This document shows positions 21,826 through 29,920 of a stretch of DNA of 64,000 nt, one piece after another (within the stretch, counting starts at the first letter, position 1; every line of letters begins with the position of its first letter). Source of the stretch: Nocardiopsis_B mangrovi (GTDB lineage Bacteria; Actinomycetota; Actinomycetes; Streptosporangiales; Streptosporangiaceae); the NCBI RefSeq assembly GCF_042653925.1, contig NZ_JBHSFQ010000013.1:97633-161632 (forward strand), read 5' to 3'. The notes under the pieces are model-generated. The model did not search any database, was not told the origin of the DNA, and worked only from the letters and a program-made list of their open reading frames with translations. The translations under genes were made by a program, and so were the position numbers.

Positions 21826-22392
21826 TCAGAAAGCCTCGATGTCCGCCAGCAGGGCCCGCCACTCCCCAGCGGGAAAGGCCAGCGTGGCGAGCGTTCGGTG
21901 CCGGGTGTCGCGCATGAATACCTGGGCGGGAGATTCTGCGACCTCGACGCAATCGGCATTGTTCGGGCCGCTGTAGCTGGACTTGTGCCAGATCGGGGAA
22001 GGGGGGTTCAGCACGGTTCGCGCATATGCCTCGGTTTGCAGCAGCCCGGGCACCAACAGCGGTTGGTAGGCGCGTATCTGGGCCGCGGCTCGCTCCAACC
22101 ACACCAGATCCTGCCACTCGCGGGGCAGGTTGTCCGAACTTGAGAATTCGGACCACAGCTGCTGAAGAACACCACCTGTTGCAAGCACCGCATCGAGGGT
22201 GACGGCTGTGTCCTGATTCGGGGTACGGGTTCCCAATTCGAGCTTGCCGATCTGCGGTCGGCTGATCAAGGTGATGTCAGCGACTTCTTGCTGCGTCTTC
22301 CCGGCCAAACGCCGAAGCCGACGCATTTCACCGCCCCACCAGCCGCCACGTGCTGCTGATCTTCTCTGCCATGGATCCATGTTGTTCCACAT
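21826..22392 (-). CDS. XRE regulator truncated in DUF5753 and fused to DUF397
   Basis: 188 residues in three parts. An XRE helix-turn-helix occupies about 20-75 (EMRRLRRLAGKTQQEVAD, then ISRPQIGKLE). The first 50 or so residues of a DUF5753 domain follow (WLERAAAQIRAYQPLLVPGLLQTEAYAR). A complete DUF397 module (about 131-188: WHKSSYSGPNNADCVEV, then FPAGEWRALL) ends the protein. In actinobacteria, DUF5753 is about 180 residues and DUF397 is normally the separate small neighbouring gene (WhiJ/BldB-like pairs). An in-frame deletion of the end of the first gene and the spacer explains the fusion. Whether it still binds DNA or its antagonist is unknown. Confidence 0.85.
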   Translation of the reverse strand: MWNNMDPWQRRSAARGGWWGGEMRRLRRLAGKTQQEVADITLISRPQIGKLELGTRTPNQDTAVTLDAVLATGGVLQQLWSEFSSSDNLPREWQDLVWLERAAAQIRAYQPLLVPGLLQTEAYARTVLNPPSPIWHKSSYSGPNNADCVEVAESPAQVFMRDTRHRTLATLAFPAGEWRALLADIEAF

Positions 22393-22501
22393 GAAGCGAC
22401 ACCGCTACCTATTCTCCAATCCGGATCCGATCAGAAATCTTTCCTCGCAGTTCAGGGCGTCTTCGCGCAAAGATTTGGCCGTAGAACAACAGAAGAAATC
22501 A

Positions 22502-22535
22502 TGTCCCTGGTCGAAATACGGATCGACCAGGGACA
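22502..22535 (+). promoter_or_regulatory. 13-bp perfect inverted repeat in the leader of the small ORF/RsbW-like unit
   Basis: TGTCCCTGGTCGA and its exact complement flank the 8-nt spacer AATACGGA. It ends 37 bp before the small ORF start at 22573 and is not followed by a T-run. It could be an operator for a dimeric regulator (for example the adjacent XRE protein) or an RNA hairpin in the 5' leader. Confidence 0.6.
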
Positions 22536-22572
22536 GAACCCTCGACCTGGCCAGACCCGGGAGGACCGCACC

Positions 22573-22692
22573 ATGAACACCAGCGGCATGCAATCCCGCC
22601 GAAGAAAGATTCCGCGGCGCCACGCTCGACGCGTTCGCCCCTATCTGCCCGAAATCGAATACCGGCGCCCACCCATCGGCCCGGGGCGGTGA
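22573..22692 (+). CDS. Small Arg-rich ORF translationally coupled to the RsbW-like gene
   Basis: 39 residues (begins MNTSGMQSRRRK, very basic, ends PPIGPGR). The ATG at 22573 has GGGAGGACC at ideal spacing, and the TGA stop overlaps the next gene's ATG as TGATG, so ribosomes can pass straight on. No domain is recognised. Tiny ORFs ahead of RsbW-like genes near XRE/DUF397 regulators are common in actinomycetes; this one may serve mainly as a translational lead-in. It is real as a ribosome-engaged ORF only if the coupled gene is expressed. Confidence 0.55.
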   Translation: MNTSGMQSRRRKIPRRHARRVRPYLPEIEYRRPPIGPGR

Positions 22693-23139
22693 TGGGCATG
22701 TCCTATACCCGGGAATTCCCCGGCTGGGCCGACCAGGTCCGCCAGGCGCGGGCGTGGGCCGACCAAGTGCTCGCCGTCCACTCCGCATACGCCGTTCCGG
22801 AGGACACCGCCGCCGCGGCCGTTCTATGCCTCTCCGAGGCCGCGACCAATGCCCTGCGCTACACCGCCAGTGGCCGGCGGCGTCTTCAGGGTGACCATCC
22901 GGCTCGCCCGGGGCCGCGTCACCGTCGAGGTCGACGACGAAGGGTGTCCCGCCGGCGGGACACCGCCCTTCGTCCGGCCGCTGACCCCCATGGCCCAGCA
23001 CGGCAGGGGGATCGCCCTCATCGACCACTTCGCCGATACGTGGTCGCCCCTCACCCGCCCGCGCACCGGTGTCACCTTCACCCTCTCCTGGCACACCCAT
23101 CCCACCACGGCCAGGTCCAGCACGCCGCAAACCGCCTGA
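22692..23139 (+). pseudogene. RsbW-like ATPase (anti-sigma kinase family), frameshifted
   Basis: The first frame (from ATG 22692 or 22698) encodes the N-terminal half to the N-box CLSEAATNALRYTASG. Family homology then continues one frame over from about 22866 (GGVFRVTIRLARGRVTVEV, G1 box DDEGCPAGG, G2 box QHGRGIALIDHF) to a stop at 23139. Joining both gives a normal single-domain GHKL protein of about 145 residues. A single-base insertion or equivalent near 22865-22880 breaks it. It is a pseudogene, a sequencing error, or less likely a +1 recoding site. The gene is tightly framed by its coupled leader ORF and a strong terminator. Confidence 0.82.
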
Positions 23140-23143
23140 AAAC

Positions 23144-23193
23144 GCCGCGCGCCGGCGCCTCCGCCGGGGGAGGGGGAGGCACCGGCGCGCGGC
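23144..23193 (+). terminator. Very strong terminator hairpin after the RsbW-like gene
   Basis: A 19-position stem with one C/A mismatch and a 12-nt loop starts 4 bp after the stop codon at 23139. Both arms contain GCGCGCCGG-type blocks. It lacks a long T-run, as is common for high-GC actinomycete terminators. Confidence 0.82.
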
Positions 23194-23435
23194 GAATCAC
23201 GCGGCCGCAATCGGGACATTCACCCCGAAATCAAGCGGCCAATGCGGATTCGAATTCATTCATCTACCGAAATCAATGGACAAACGTCACTCAAATTCTC
23301 CATATGAACTCTCGTCGAAATGGAGTTTCAAGCGTGTAGAGTGTCCAGCGCACCCAGAAGAACGGCCCCGATAGGTGCTGGAACACCTAACCGGGGCCTG
23401 GCCCCCCGTCCTGCCGAACCAGGAGCAGAAGAGCT

Positions 23436-23894
23436 GTGACGAACTTTATCATTTTCAGCGCGTGCGGTCTGTGGATCGCCACCGCCTTCATCGTCGCCTT
23501 CGGCCTCCACGCACGTATCGCGCGGCAGAGCGAGCCGAGCACACAGGCGCGCCGCCTGCTGCGCGCCATACCGCGCGCGGCCGGTCCCGGGGCCTTTCCG
23601 GCCCCGCCCCACCGGCTCACCGTCACGATCCCGGCGCCGTCGCCGTCGCCGGAGGAAGCCGAGGGCGAGATCTCCCGCCCCTACCTCCTCTGGGAGCGGT
23701 TCCATCCCCCGGCCACGGCCCCTCAGCGCGACCGCGACGAGCAGGCCGCGCACCTCGTGCGCCCCTACATCATCGGGACGCCCCACCAGCTCGCCGCCGC
23801 CAACGAGCACCGCCGGATCCAGGCCCAGAGCCACGTCGCGTCCACCCTCGCGGAACGCACCCTCGCCGGACTCCAAGAGCTCAAAGCCCTCTGA
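23436..23894 (+). CDS. Hypothetical N-terminally membrane-anchored protein
   Basis: 152 residues from a GTG with AGGAG 10 nt upstream. A single membrane helix (about 3-22, FIIFSACGLWIATAFIVAFG) is followed by a basic stretch, a Pro-rich linker and a C-terminal helical part (RPYIIGTPHQLAAANEHRR, then a terminal amphipathic helix). It is not recognised. The DNA just upstream (about 23210-23340) is notably AT-richer than its surroundings and includes a loose TGGACA/CATATG pair around 23277-23306 that may be the promoter. Confidence 0.6.
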   Translation: MTNFIIFSACGLWIATAFIVAFGLHARIARQSEPSTQARRLLRAIPRAAGPGAFPAPPHRLTVTIPAPSPSPEEAEGEISRPYLLWERFHPPATAPQRDRDEQAAHLVRPYIIGTPHQLAAANEHRRIQAQSHVASTLAERTLAGLQELKAL

Positions 23895-23937
23895 CCGCGG
23901 TCCGATGGAACCGGCGGCCGGAGGCGCCCTCACCGGT

Positions 23938-24177
23938 TCAGGCGTGGACCCGGCTCCGTACCCTGCGCCGGATCGCGGCCCCGACCAGGAACGCCACGCC
24001 GGCCCCGCCGACCACCAGGTCCACCCACTGCGGCAGGCCGTAGTGATCCGCCTTGCCGAAGTCGACGTCCCACAGCGCTTCGGCGGCGACCGCCCCGAAC
24101 CCCAGAAAGATCAGAACCGCCCCGGTCATCTTGAGGGCGCTCTGCCATCCGTCCTCGTTCTGCTGATCCGTGGACAT
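23938..24177 (-). CDS. Small two-helix membrane protein
   Basis: 79 residues from ATG 24177 (GGGGG-rich ribosome site). Two hydrophobic helices (about 15-33 and 50-69) flank a short polar loop (DVDFGKADHYGLPQWVD), and the C-terminus is basic (RRRVRSRVHA). No family is recognised. It lies tail-to-tail with the preceding anchored protein gene with a 40-bp spacer. Confidence 0.6.
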   Translation of the reverse strand: MSTDQQNEDGWQSALKMTGAVLIFLGFGAVAAEALWDVDFGKADHYGLPQWVDLVVGGAGVAFLVGAAIRRRVRSRVHA

Positions 24178-24306
24178 GGGCACCCCCCGTCGATGCACAC
24201 CGGACGTTCCGACGCGCGCAACACATCGTAGTGGCCCGCCTTCGGCGCCCACTTGGCCGTCGACGCCGATCCCAACGCGCCCTTCACCTGATCGGTGGTC
24301 GGCCCG

Positions 24307-25071
24307 TCACTCGCCCCGCCAGACGGGCGGGCGCTTCTCGGCGAAGGCCGCGGCGCCCTCCATCGCGTCGCGGCTGCCGAACACCGGGAGGACGAGGTCG
24401 TCCTGCCGCTGCCACGCCTCCCCGGCCGGCCAGGCGGCCGATTCGGCGATGACGCGCTTCGACACCGCGAGCGCCAACGGGGCGTTGGCCGCGATGCGGG
24501 CCGCGAGTTCACGGGCCCCGTCCAGCGCGCCGCCGCTGGGGGTCACGGTGTTGACCAGGCCGAGCGCCGCCAACCGCGGCGCGTCGACGAAGTCGCCGGT
24601 GAGCGCGAGCTCCATGGCGACGTTGCGGGGGATGCGGGCGGGCAGCCGGAGCAGCCCGCCGCCGCCCGCGACCAGGCCCCGCTTGACCTCGGGGATGCCG
24701 AACCGGGCGTCCTCGGCCGCGACGACCAGGTCGCAGGCGAGCACCGCCTCGAAGCCGCCCGCGAGCGCGTAGCCCTCGACGGCGGCGATCAGCGGTTTGC
24801 GGGGCGGGCGCTGGGCGAACCCGGCGAACCCGCGCCCGTCCACCACGGGGACCTCGCCGGCCATGAACGCCTTCAGGTCCATCCCGGAGCTGAACGTGCC
24901 GCCCGCCCCGGTGAGGATGCCGACGGCGAGGTCGGCGCGGGCGTCGAGGTCGTCGAGCGCGTCGGCGATGCCCTGGGCCACGGCGGCGTTGACCGCGTTG
25001 CGGGCCCGGGGCCGGTCGATGGTGATGACGGCGACGCCGTCCTCTGCCGTGTAGTGCACCTCGTCGGACAC
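24307..25071 (-). CDS. Enoyl-CoA hydratase/isomerase (crotonase family)
   Basis: 254 residues. The crotonase fold is shown by RPRARNAVN, the oxyanion-hole segment GGTFSSGMDLKAF and the second oxyanion helix EGYALAGGFEAVLACD. Residues in the 110-140 loop (ARFGIPEVKRGL) hold Glu in the position of one catalytic Glu of hydratases, while the second catalytic position is Gly-rich (VAGGGGLLRLP). Hydratase versus isomerase or CoA-ester hydrolase activity is therefore uncertain. It starts 10 bp after the SDR gene in one operon, pointing to consecutive hydration and oxidation steps of an acyl-CoA. Confidence 0.9.
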   Translation of the reverse strand: MSDEVHYTAEDGVAVITIDRPRARNAVNAAVAQGIADALDDLDARADLAVGILTGAGGTFSSGMDLKAFMAGEVPVVDGRGFAGFAQRPPRKPLIAAVEGYALAGGFEAVLACDLVVAAEDARFGIPEVKRGLVAGGGGLLRLPARIPRNVAMELALTGDFVDAPRLAALGLVNTVTPSGGALDGARELAARIAANAPLALAVSKRVIAESAAWPAGEAWQRQDDLVLPVFGSRDAMEGAAAFAEKRPPVWRGE

Positions 25072-25081
25072 GCCGCGCTCC

Positions 25082-25855
25082 TTACTTGGGCTGCATGCGC
25101 AGGCCGCCGTCGATCCGGACGACCTCGGCGTTGATGTAGCCGTTCTCCAGCAGTGCCCGCACCAGCTTCGCGAACTCGGCGGGCGTGCCCAGCCGCTTGG
25201 GGAAGGGGACGGGCGCGGACAGCCGCTCCTTGAACGCCTCGGCCTCGGGGCCCTGCCCGTAGATGGGGGTGTCGAGGATGCCGGGCGCCACGGTGTTGAC
25301 CCGCACGCCGATGGCCGCGAGGTCGCGTGCCGCCGGGACGGTCATGCCGATGATGCCGCCCTTGGACGAGGAGTAGGCGATCTGGCCGATCTGCCCCTCG
25401 ATCCCGGCGAGCGACGCGGTGTTGACGATCGCGCCGCGCTCGCCGTCGGCGTTGACGGGCTCGGTCTCGCCCATCGCGGCGGCGGCCAGCCGCAGCACGT
25501 TGAACGTGCCGATGAGGTTGACGTCGATGACCTTCTTGTAGCTCGCGAGGTCGTGCGGGGCGCCGTCGCGGTTGACGGTCCGGGTGGCCCAGCCGATCCC
25601 GGCGCAGGAGACCGCGACGCGCAGCGGCTTGCCGGTGTCGACGGCCGCCCGCACGGCGGCCTGGACCTGGTCCTCGTCGGAGACGTCGGTGGCGGCGAAG
25701 ACGCCCCCGGCCTCCTCCGCGAGCGCCGTGCCGCGCTCGGCGTCGAGGTCGGCGACGACGACGGTCGCGCCGGCCGAGGCCAGTTCCCTGACGGTGGCGG
25801 CGCCGAGCCCGCTCGCGCCGCCGGACACAAGGGCGGAAACTCCATTCAGCTCCAT
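25082..25855 (-). CDS. Short-chain dehydrogenase, 3-hydroxyacyl-CoA dehydrogenase type
   Basis: 257 residues from ATG 25855. The Rossmann motif is SGGASGLGAAT, with Asp at the end of beta-2 (VVADLD), which favours NAD(H). The active site has Ser in VNTASLAG and the Y-S-S-S-K motif. The insertion SYKKVIDVNLIGTFNVLR and the C-terminal IDGGLRMQPK match the HSD17B10/type II 3-hydroxyacyl-CoA dehydrogenase group. With the downstream crotonase-family gene it would carry out two steps of beta-oxidation or branched-chain acyl-CoA breakdown; the exact substrate is not visible. Confidence 0.9.
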   Translation of the reverse strand: MELNGVSALVSGGASGLGAATVRELASAGATVVVADLDAERGTALAEEAGGVFAATDVSDEDQVQAAVRAAVDTGKPLRVAVSCAGIGWATRTVNRDGAPHDLASYKKVIDVNLIGTFNVLRLAAAAMGETEPVNADGERGAIVNTASLAGIEGQIGQIAYSSSKGGIIGMTVPAARDLAAIGVRVNTVAPGILDTPIYGQGPEAEAFKERLSAPVPFPKRLGTPAEFAKLVRALLENGYINAEVVRIDGGLRMQPK

Positions 25856-25933
25856 GCGCGGCACTTTACCGATTCGCATCCCGTAGGACTAGAACGGGGT
25901 TCGGTATTTCGTCGGACTCCTCCGCGTCCGTCC

Positions 25934-26896
25934 CTACCCGGCGCCGTGGAAGCAGGTCCGAGCGTCCATGCGCAGCGGGCGCCCGGGAGGAAGCGGCGGC
26001 TCCAGCGGCTCGTCGACCGGGACGCCCGACCAGTCGATGCGCAGCGGCCCGCCGTCCGGCTCGGCCGGGATCCGCGCCATGAGGTCGTATTCGGCGATCG
26101 GCCGGCCGGGGCGGTGGATCTCCAGGGTCAGCCTCAGGTGGTCGTCGAGCTCGTCCCGGTCCAGGCCGTCGATCCCCGAGCCGGTCACCGCATCGGCGTC
26201 CGCGCGCGCCTCCGCGACACTGCCGTACACCCAGTGTTCCTCCAGCCACTCGGAATTACCGGTGCGCCCTTCCTCGCGCAGGACCGCGAACCCGTAACGC
26301 CGCCGGTTGACGGGGTCGGAGTGCGACGGGTGCTCTCCGGGTCCGGCGCCGAGTTCCTCAAGGAGTTCCCGGGCGGCGATGTCCCACGGGTCGCGCCGCA
26401 ACGCCTCCTCATAGGCGGCCACGGCGCCGTCGCGGTCACCCGACCAGGCGAGTACGTGGCCCAGGTCGAACGGAACCAGGGGGTCGTCGGGGTCGGCGTC
26501 CAAAGCGGCCCGTGCCGCTGCGGCCGCCCGCTCGGCGAACGGCCGACTGACACCGTCCTCGTCGTCCTCGTCCATCCCGCCCAGGGGCGGGCCGTCCTGG
26601 TCCCAGTCCCGCGCCGAGTTGTTCAGTTCGAGGTCGTCGATGCACAGCCGCAACTCCAGTACCGCGGCCATCGAGCGCCCGATGGCGACCGTGGCGGCCG
26701 TCTCGGCGTCTCCCGGACCGGCACCGCGCTCGACCTCGTCGTAGCCGCGCCGGGCATCGGCGATCGTGTCGGCGTCCCCGCCGTACGGAAACCGCTGGGC
26801 GCAGGTTCCCAGCAAGGCCATCGCCCGCACCAGGTGCTCTTCACGTCTGTCGGCCGCCATGCGGCGGGACATTACCAGCCCCGCCGCTCCGCTCAC
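25934..26896 (-). CDS. TPR-containing cytosolic protein of unknown function
   Basis: About 320 residues, very acidic. One clear TPR pair lies at about 130-185 (AALDADPDDPLVPFDLGHVLAWSGD, then AVAAYEEALRRDPWD). The C-terminal 130 residues form a separate uncharacterised domain (YGFAVLREEGRTGNSEWLEEHW). GTG 26896 and ATG 26872 are both possible starts. It lies between the acyl-CoA operon and the inositol operon, same strand as both but with its own spacing. No function can be assigned. Confidence 0.65.
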   Translation of the reverse strand: MSGAAGLVMSRRMAADRREEHLVRAMALLGTCAQRFPYGGDADTIADARRGYDEVERGAGPGDAETAATVAIGRSMAAVLELRLCIDDLELNNSARDWDQDGPPLGGMDEDDEDGVSRPFAERAAAAARAALDADPDDPLVPFDLGHVLAWSGDRDGAVAAYEEALRRDPWDIAARELLEELGAGPGEHPSHSDPVNRRRYGFAVLREEGRTGNSEWLEEHWVYGSVAEARADADAVTGSGIDGLDRDELDDHLRLTLEIHRPGRPIAEYDLMARIPAEPDGGPLRIDWSGVPVDEPLEPPLPPGRPLRMDARTCFHGAG

Positions 26897-26937
26897 CCGC
26901 CGAGTTCTCCGGTGATCCGCTCCGGATCAGCCGGCGG

Positions 26938-26961
26938 TCAGAGGTCGAGGGCGATCTTCAC
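26938..26961 (-). pseudogene. Seven-codon stub of a sugar-phosphate isomerase gene at the operon end
   Basis: Downstream of iolG there is a good ribosome site (GAGAGGAG) and a GTG followed by K-I-A-L-D-L-stop. TIM-barrel sugar-phosphate isomerase/epimerase genes at this operon position in actinomycetes typically begin M-K-I-A-L-D-P (from memory). Only the start region survives here, followed at once by unrelated DNA and the TPR gene. It is best read as the scar of a 3' deletion; chance similarity remains possible because it is so short. Confidence 0.4.
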
Positions 26962-27011
26962 CGTCGTCTCCTCTCAGGCTGTGCTCGCGTGCGTGGTCCC
27001 GCGCGCGGCGC

Positions 27012-28016
27012 TCACGCGTAGAAGTCCGGGCGGGCCTTGATCCCGGTGCCGACGATGCGGCCCGAGCGCAGGGCCTCGACGGTGGCGTCGCTGATCATCG
27101 CGGCGGCGTAGCCGTCCCAGGAGCCGGGGCCGCCGGCGGCCCCGGCCGCCACGGAGTCGACCCATTCCTGGATCTCGACGTCGTAGGCGACGGTGAACCG
27201 CTCCTTCCAGTCCTGGAGGACGGGGGTGGCCGACCTCCCCGCCGTGCGCACTGCGGGCTGCGCGGGGTCGGGCAGCCGCACCGTGCCGGTCTCGCCCACC
27301 GCCTCGCACTGGATGTCGTAGCCGTACTGGCAGTTCACGAACACCTCGACGTCCACCCGCGCGCCCCCGGCCGTCTCGAAGAGCATGATCTGGGGGTCCT
27401 GGAGGTGCTCGAACCGGTGCGCGGTCCGGCGCGGCGTGAGGACCTGCGCCGAGACGATCTCGTCGGAGAGCAGCCAGCGCACCGCGTCGATCTCGTGGAT
27501 CGCGGTGTCGTGCGCGGCCATGGCGGAGTGGTAGGACTCCGGCACCGTGGCGTTGCGGTGCGCGCAGTGCACCATCAGCGGGGTGCCGATGTCGCCCGCG
27601 TCGATGACGCGCTTCATCTCGCGGTAGCCGGGGTCGTAGCGGCGCATGAACCCCACCTGCACCAGGCGCCTGCCGTGGCGCTGCTCGGCGTCCACGATGC
27701 GCAGGCAGTCCTCGGCCGTGGTGGCCAGCGGCTTCTCGCAGAACACGGGCTTGCCCGCCGCGACCGCCGCGAGCACCGACTCCGCGTGCGCCGCGCCCCA
27801 CGAGGCGACCAGCACCGCGTCGACGTCTCCGGCCCCGATCACCTCAGTGTCGCCGGGCAGCGCCCGCGCGCCCACGGAATCGGCCACCGCCGCGGCGCGG
27901 GCGGCGTCGATGTCGGTCACGGCCCGCACCCGGGCCCCGCTGACCACCGTGGTCAGGCGGCGTATGTGGTCGGCACCGATCATTCCGGCGCCGATCACGC
28001 CGACGTTGACGGTCAT
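27012..28016 (-). CDS. iolG: Gfo/Idh/MocA oxidoreductase, inositol 2-dehydrogenase-like
   Basis: 334 residues. The N-terminal Rossmann motif is GVIGAGMIGADH; the dehydrogenase signature is FCEKPLATT with the catalytic EKP Lys. The C-terminal alpha/beta domain holds VGFMRRYDPGY and the D-x-x-I-H-E-I-D segment whose His is the proposed acid/base. Family members oxidise myo-inositol or related cyclitols with NAD. Its ATG overlaps the stop of the ABC ATPase gene (ATGA), so uptake and the first oxidation are coupled. It is one of two such enzymes in the operon; they may act on different inositol isomers. Confidence 0.9.
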   Translation of the reverse strand: MTVNVGVIGAGMIGADHIRRLTTVVSGARVRAVTDIDAARAAAVADSVGARALPGDTEVIGAGDVDAVLVASWGAAHAESVLAAVAAGKPVFCEKPLATTAEDCLRIVDAEQRHGRRLVQVGFMRRYDPGYREMKRVIDAGDIGTPLMVHCAHRNATVPESYHSAMAAHDTAIHEIDAVRWLLSDEIVSAQVLTPRRTAHRFEHLQDPQIMLFETAGGARVDVEVFVNCQYGYDIQCEAVGETGTVRLPDPAQPAVRTAGRSATPVLQDWKERFTVAYDVEIQEWVDSVAAGAAGGPGSWDGYAAAMISDATVEALRSGRIVGTGIKARPDFYA

Positions 28017-28834
28017 GGCTGCTCACCCCTGTCCTGCGCTGCCGCGGCCGACCCGGCGGCCGATCCGTTGTTCAGTTCGTGTTCGAGGGCGTCCAGCTCG
28101 GCACCGCCCGCCATGTGGCGGGTCAGGTCCGGGAGCGTCAGCTCGGAGCGGGGGGCGTCGAGCTCCATCCGCCCGAGCTTGATGACGACGAAGTGGTCGC
28201 CGACCAGGTAGGCGTGGTTCGGGTTGTGCGTGATGAAGATGACGCCGAGCCCGGCCTCGCGCGCGGCGGCGACGTACTTCAGCACCACCCCCGACTGCTT
28301 GACCCCCAGGGCGGCGGTCGGCTCGTCCAGGATCAGCACGCGCGCCCCGAAGTAGACGGCGCGGGCGATGGCCACGACCTGCTGCTGGCCGCCGGACAGG
28401 TTGCCCACGGGCGCGTCGATGTCGGGCAGGTCGATGCCCATCCGCTTCAGCTCCTCGTCGGCGACGCGGCGCATCCGCGCGACGTCGAGCATCGTGAAGG
28501 GGCCGAACCTCCGGCGCGGCTCCGACCCGAGGAAGAAATTGCGCCATACCGGCATCAGCCGCACCAGAGCGAGGTCCTGGTAGACGGTGGCGATCCCGCG
28601 GTCCAGCGCCTCGCGGGGCGAGGCGAAGCGCACGGGTTCGCCGTCGACGCGGTACTCCCCGGCGGTCGGGGCGTGCAGACCCGCGATGATCTTGATGAGG
28701 GTCGACTTCCCGGCGCCGTTGTCGCCGAGGATGCAGGTGACCTTCCCGGCCGCCACCGCCAAGTCGATGTCCGAGAGCGCCCGGATGTTGCCGAACGACT
28801 TGCCGATGCCGCTGAGTTCGAGCACGGTGTCCAC
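28013..28834 (-). CDS. Sugar ABC importer ATP-binding protein (CUT2 type)
   Basis: 273 residues from a GTG 5 bp after the permease stop, with GAGGTGAGG as ribosome site. It is a single-domain ATPase: Walker A GDNGAGKSTL, signature LSGGQQQVV, Walker B VLILDEPTAALG and H-loop FITHNPNH. Most CUT2 ATPases (RbsA type) are double-length; the half-size form matches the importer that accompanies inositol genes in actinobacteria. It energises uptake by the permease and lipoprotein encoded just upstream. Confidence 0.93.
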   Translation of the reverse strand: MDTVLELSGIGKSFGNIRALSDIDLAVAAGKVTCILGDNGAGKSTLIKIIAGLHAPTAGEYRVDGEPVRFASPREALDRGIATVYQDLALVRLMPVWRNFFLGSEPRRRFGPFTMLDVARMRRVADEELKRMGIDLPDIDAPVGNLSGGQQQVVAIARAVYFGARVLILDEPTAALGVKQSGVVLKYVAAAREAGLGVIFITHNPNHAYLVGDHFVVIKLGRMELDAPRSELTLPDLTRHMAGGAELDALEHELNNGSAAGSAAAAQDRGEQP

Positions 28835-28839
28835 GCGCC

Positions 28840-29913
28840 TCACCTCATGCTCGTCTGCTTGCGGACCCACATGTTGACCACGACCGCGAGCAGCAGCATC
28901 GCTCCGACGAAGAACATGATCCAGTTGTTGTCCCAGCCGGCGTAGACGATCCCCTGCCGGGTCATCCCGTAGATGAACGCGCCGATCACGGCGCCGACGA
29001 CCGTTCCGTAGCCGCCGGTGAGCAGGCAGCCGCCGACCACCGCGGCCATGATGTAGAGGAGTTCGTTGCCGACCCCCTCGCCCGACTGCTGGACGCCGTT
29101 GGCCGCCGTCATCAGGTGCATGCCGCTGAACCAGGCGAAGAACCCCACGGTCACGAACAGCCCGATCTTCACCCTGTCGACCGGCACCCCGACCGCGCGG
29201 GCGCCGGCGGCGTCGCCTCCCACGGCGTAGATCCAGTTGCCGATCCGGGTGCGCATCAGCACCCAGGTGGCCAGAGCGGCGAACAGCAGCCACCACAGCA
29301 CGGTGATGCGGACCTGCACCCCGCCGATGGGGATGCTGGAGGCGAACACCGCGTACGCCGACGCGAACCCGTCCATGTCGGAGACGTTGTCGGTCGCGAC
29401 CCCGCCGGTGACGAGCTTGGTGACGGCGATGTTGAGCCCCTGCAGCATCAGGAACACCGACAGCGTCACCAGGAAGCTCGGCAGCCCGGTACGGATCAGC
29501 AGCCACCCGTTGAGGAAGCCGACCGCCAGGGCGAGCAGCAGCGAGAGCGCGGCGCCGGCCCAGATATTGAGCGAGAACTGGTAGCTGAACGTCGCGGCGG
29601 ACAGGGCGGCGGTGACCACGGCGACGCCCGCCGACAGGTCGAACTCGCCGCCGATCATCAGCAGCGCGACCGCCACCGCCATGATGCCGATCGTGGAGCT
29701 GGCGTAGAGCACCGTGGACAACGATGTGGCCTGCCGGAACGGCGCCGCCACGGTGAAGAACACCGCGAACACGAGCAGGGCGCCGATCAGCGAGCCGACC
29801 TCGGGCCGGGCGAGGAAGCGGGTCAGCAGGGAGCGCCGGCCCACCCGGAGCGCCTTCTCCGAGGCGGCGCCGTCCGCCACGGCATCGGCGGCCGGGGTCG
29901 GTGTGCGGCTCAC
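28840..29913 (-). CDS. Sugar ABC importer permease (CUT2/RbsC type)
   Basis: 357 residues with about ten hydrophobic helices after a 40-residue cytoplasmic leader. RbsC-family hallmarks are GGEFDLSAGV and the cytoplasmic coupling loop WIYAVGGDAAGARAVGVPVDRVK. One permease gene suggests a homodimer. It sits between the substrate-binding lipoprotein (7-bp gap) and the ATPase. The substrate is probably myo-inositol or an inositol derivative, because the unit is embedded in catabolic genes; this is context, not sequence, evidence. Confidence 0.93.
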   Translation of the reverse strand: MSRTPTPAADAVADGAASEKALRVGRRSLLTRFLARPEVGSLIGALLVFAVFFTVAAPFRQATSLSTVLYASSTIGIMAVAVALLMIGGEFDLSAGVAVVTAALSAATFSYQFSLNIWAGAALSLLLALAVGFLNGWLLIRTGLPSFLVTLSVFLMLQGLNIAVTKLVTGGVATDNVSDMDGFASAYAVFASSIPIGGVQVRITVLWWLLFAALATWVLMRTRIGNWIYAVGGDAAGARAVGVPVDRVKIGLFVTVGFFAWFSGMHLMTAANGVQQSGEGVGNELLYIMAAVVGGCLLTGGYGTVVGAVIGAFIYGMTRQGIVYAGWDNNWIMFFVGAMLLLAVVVNMWVRKQTSMR

Positions 29914-29920
29914 GGGCGCA

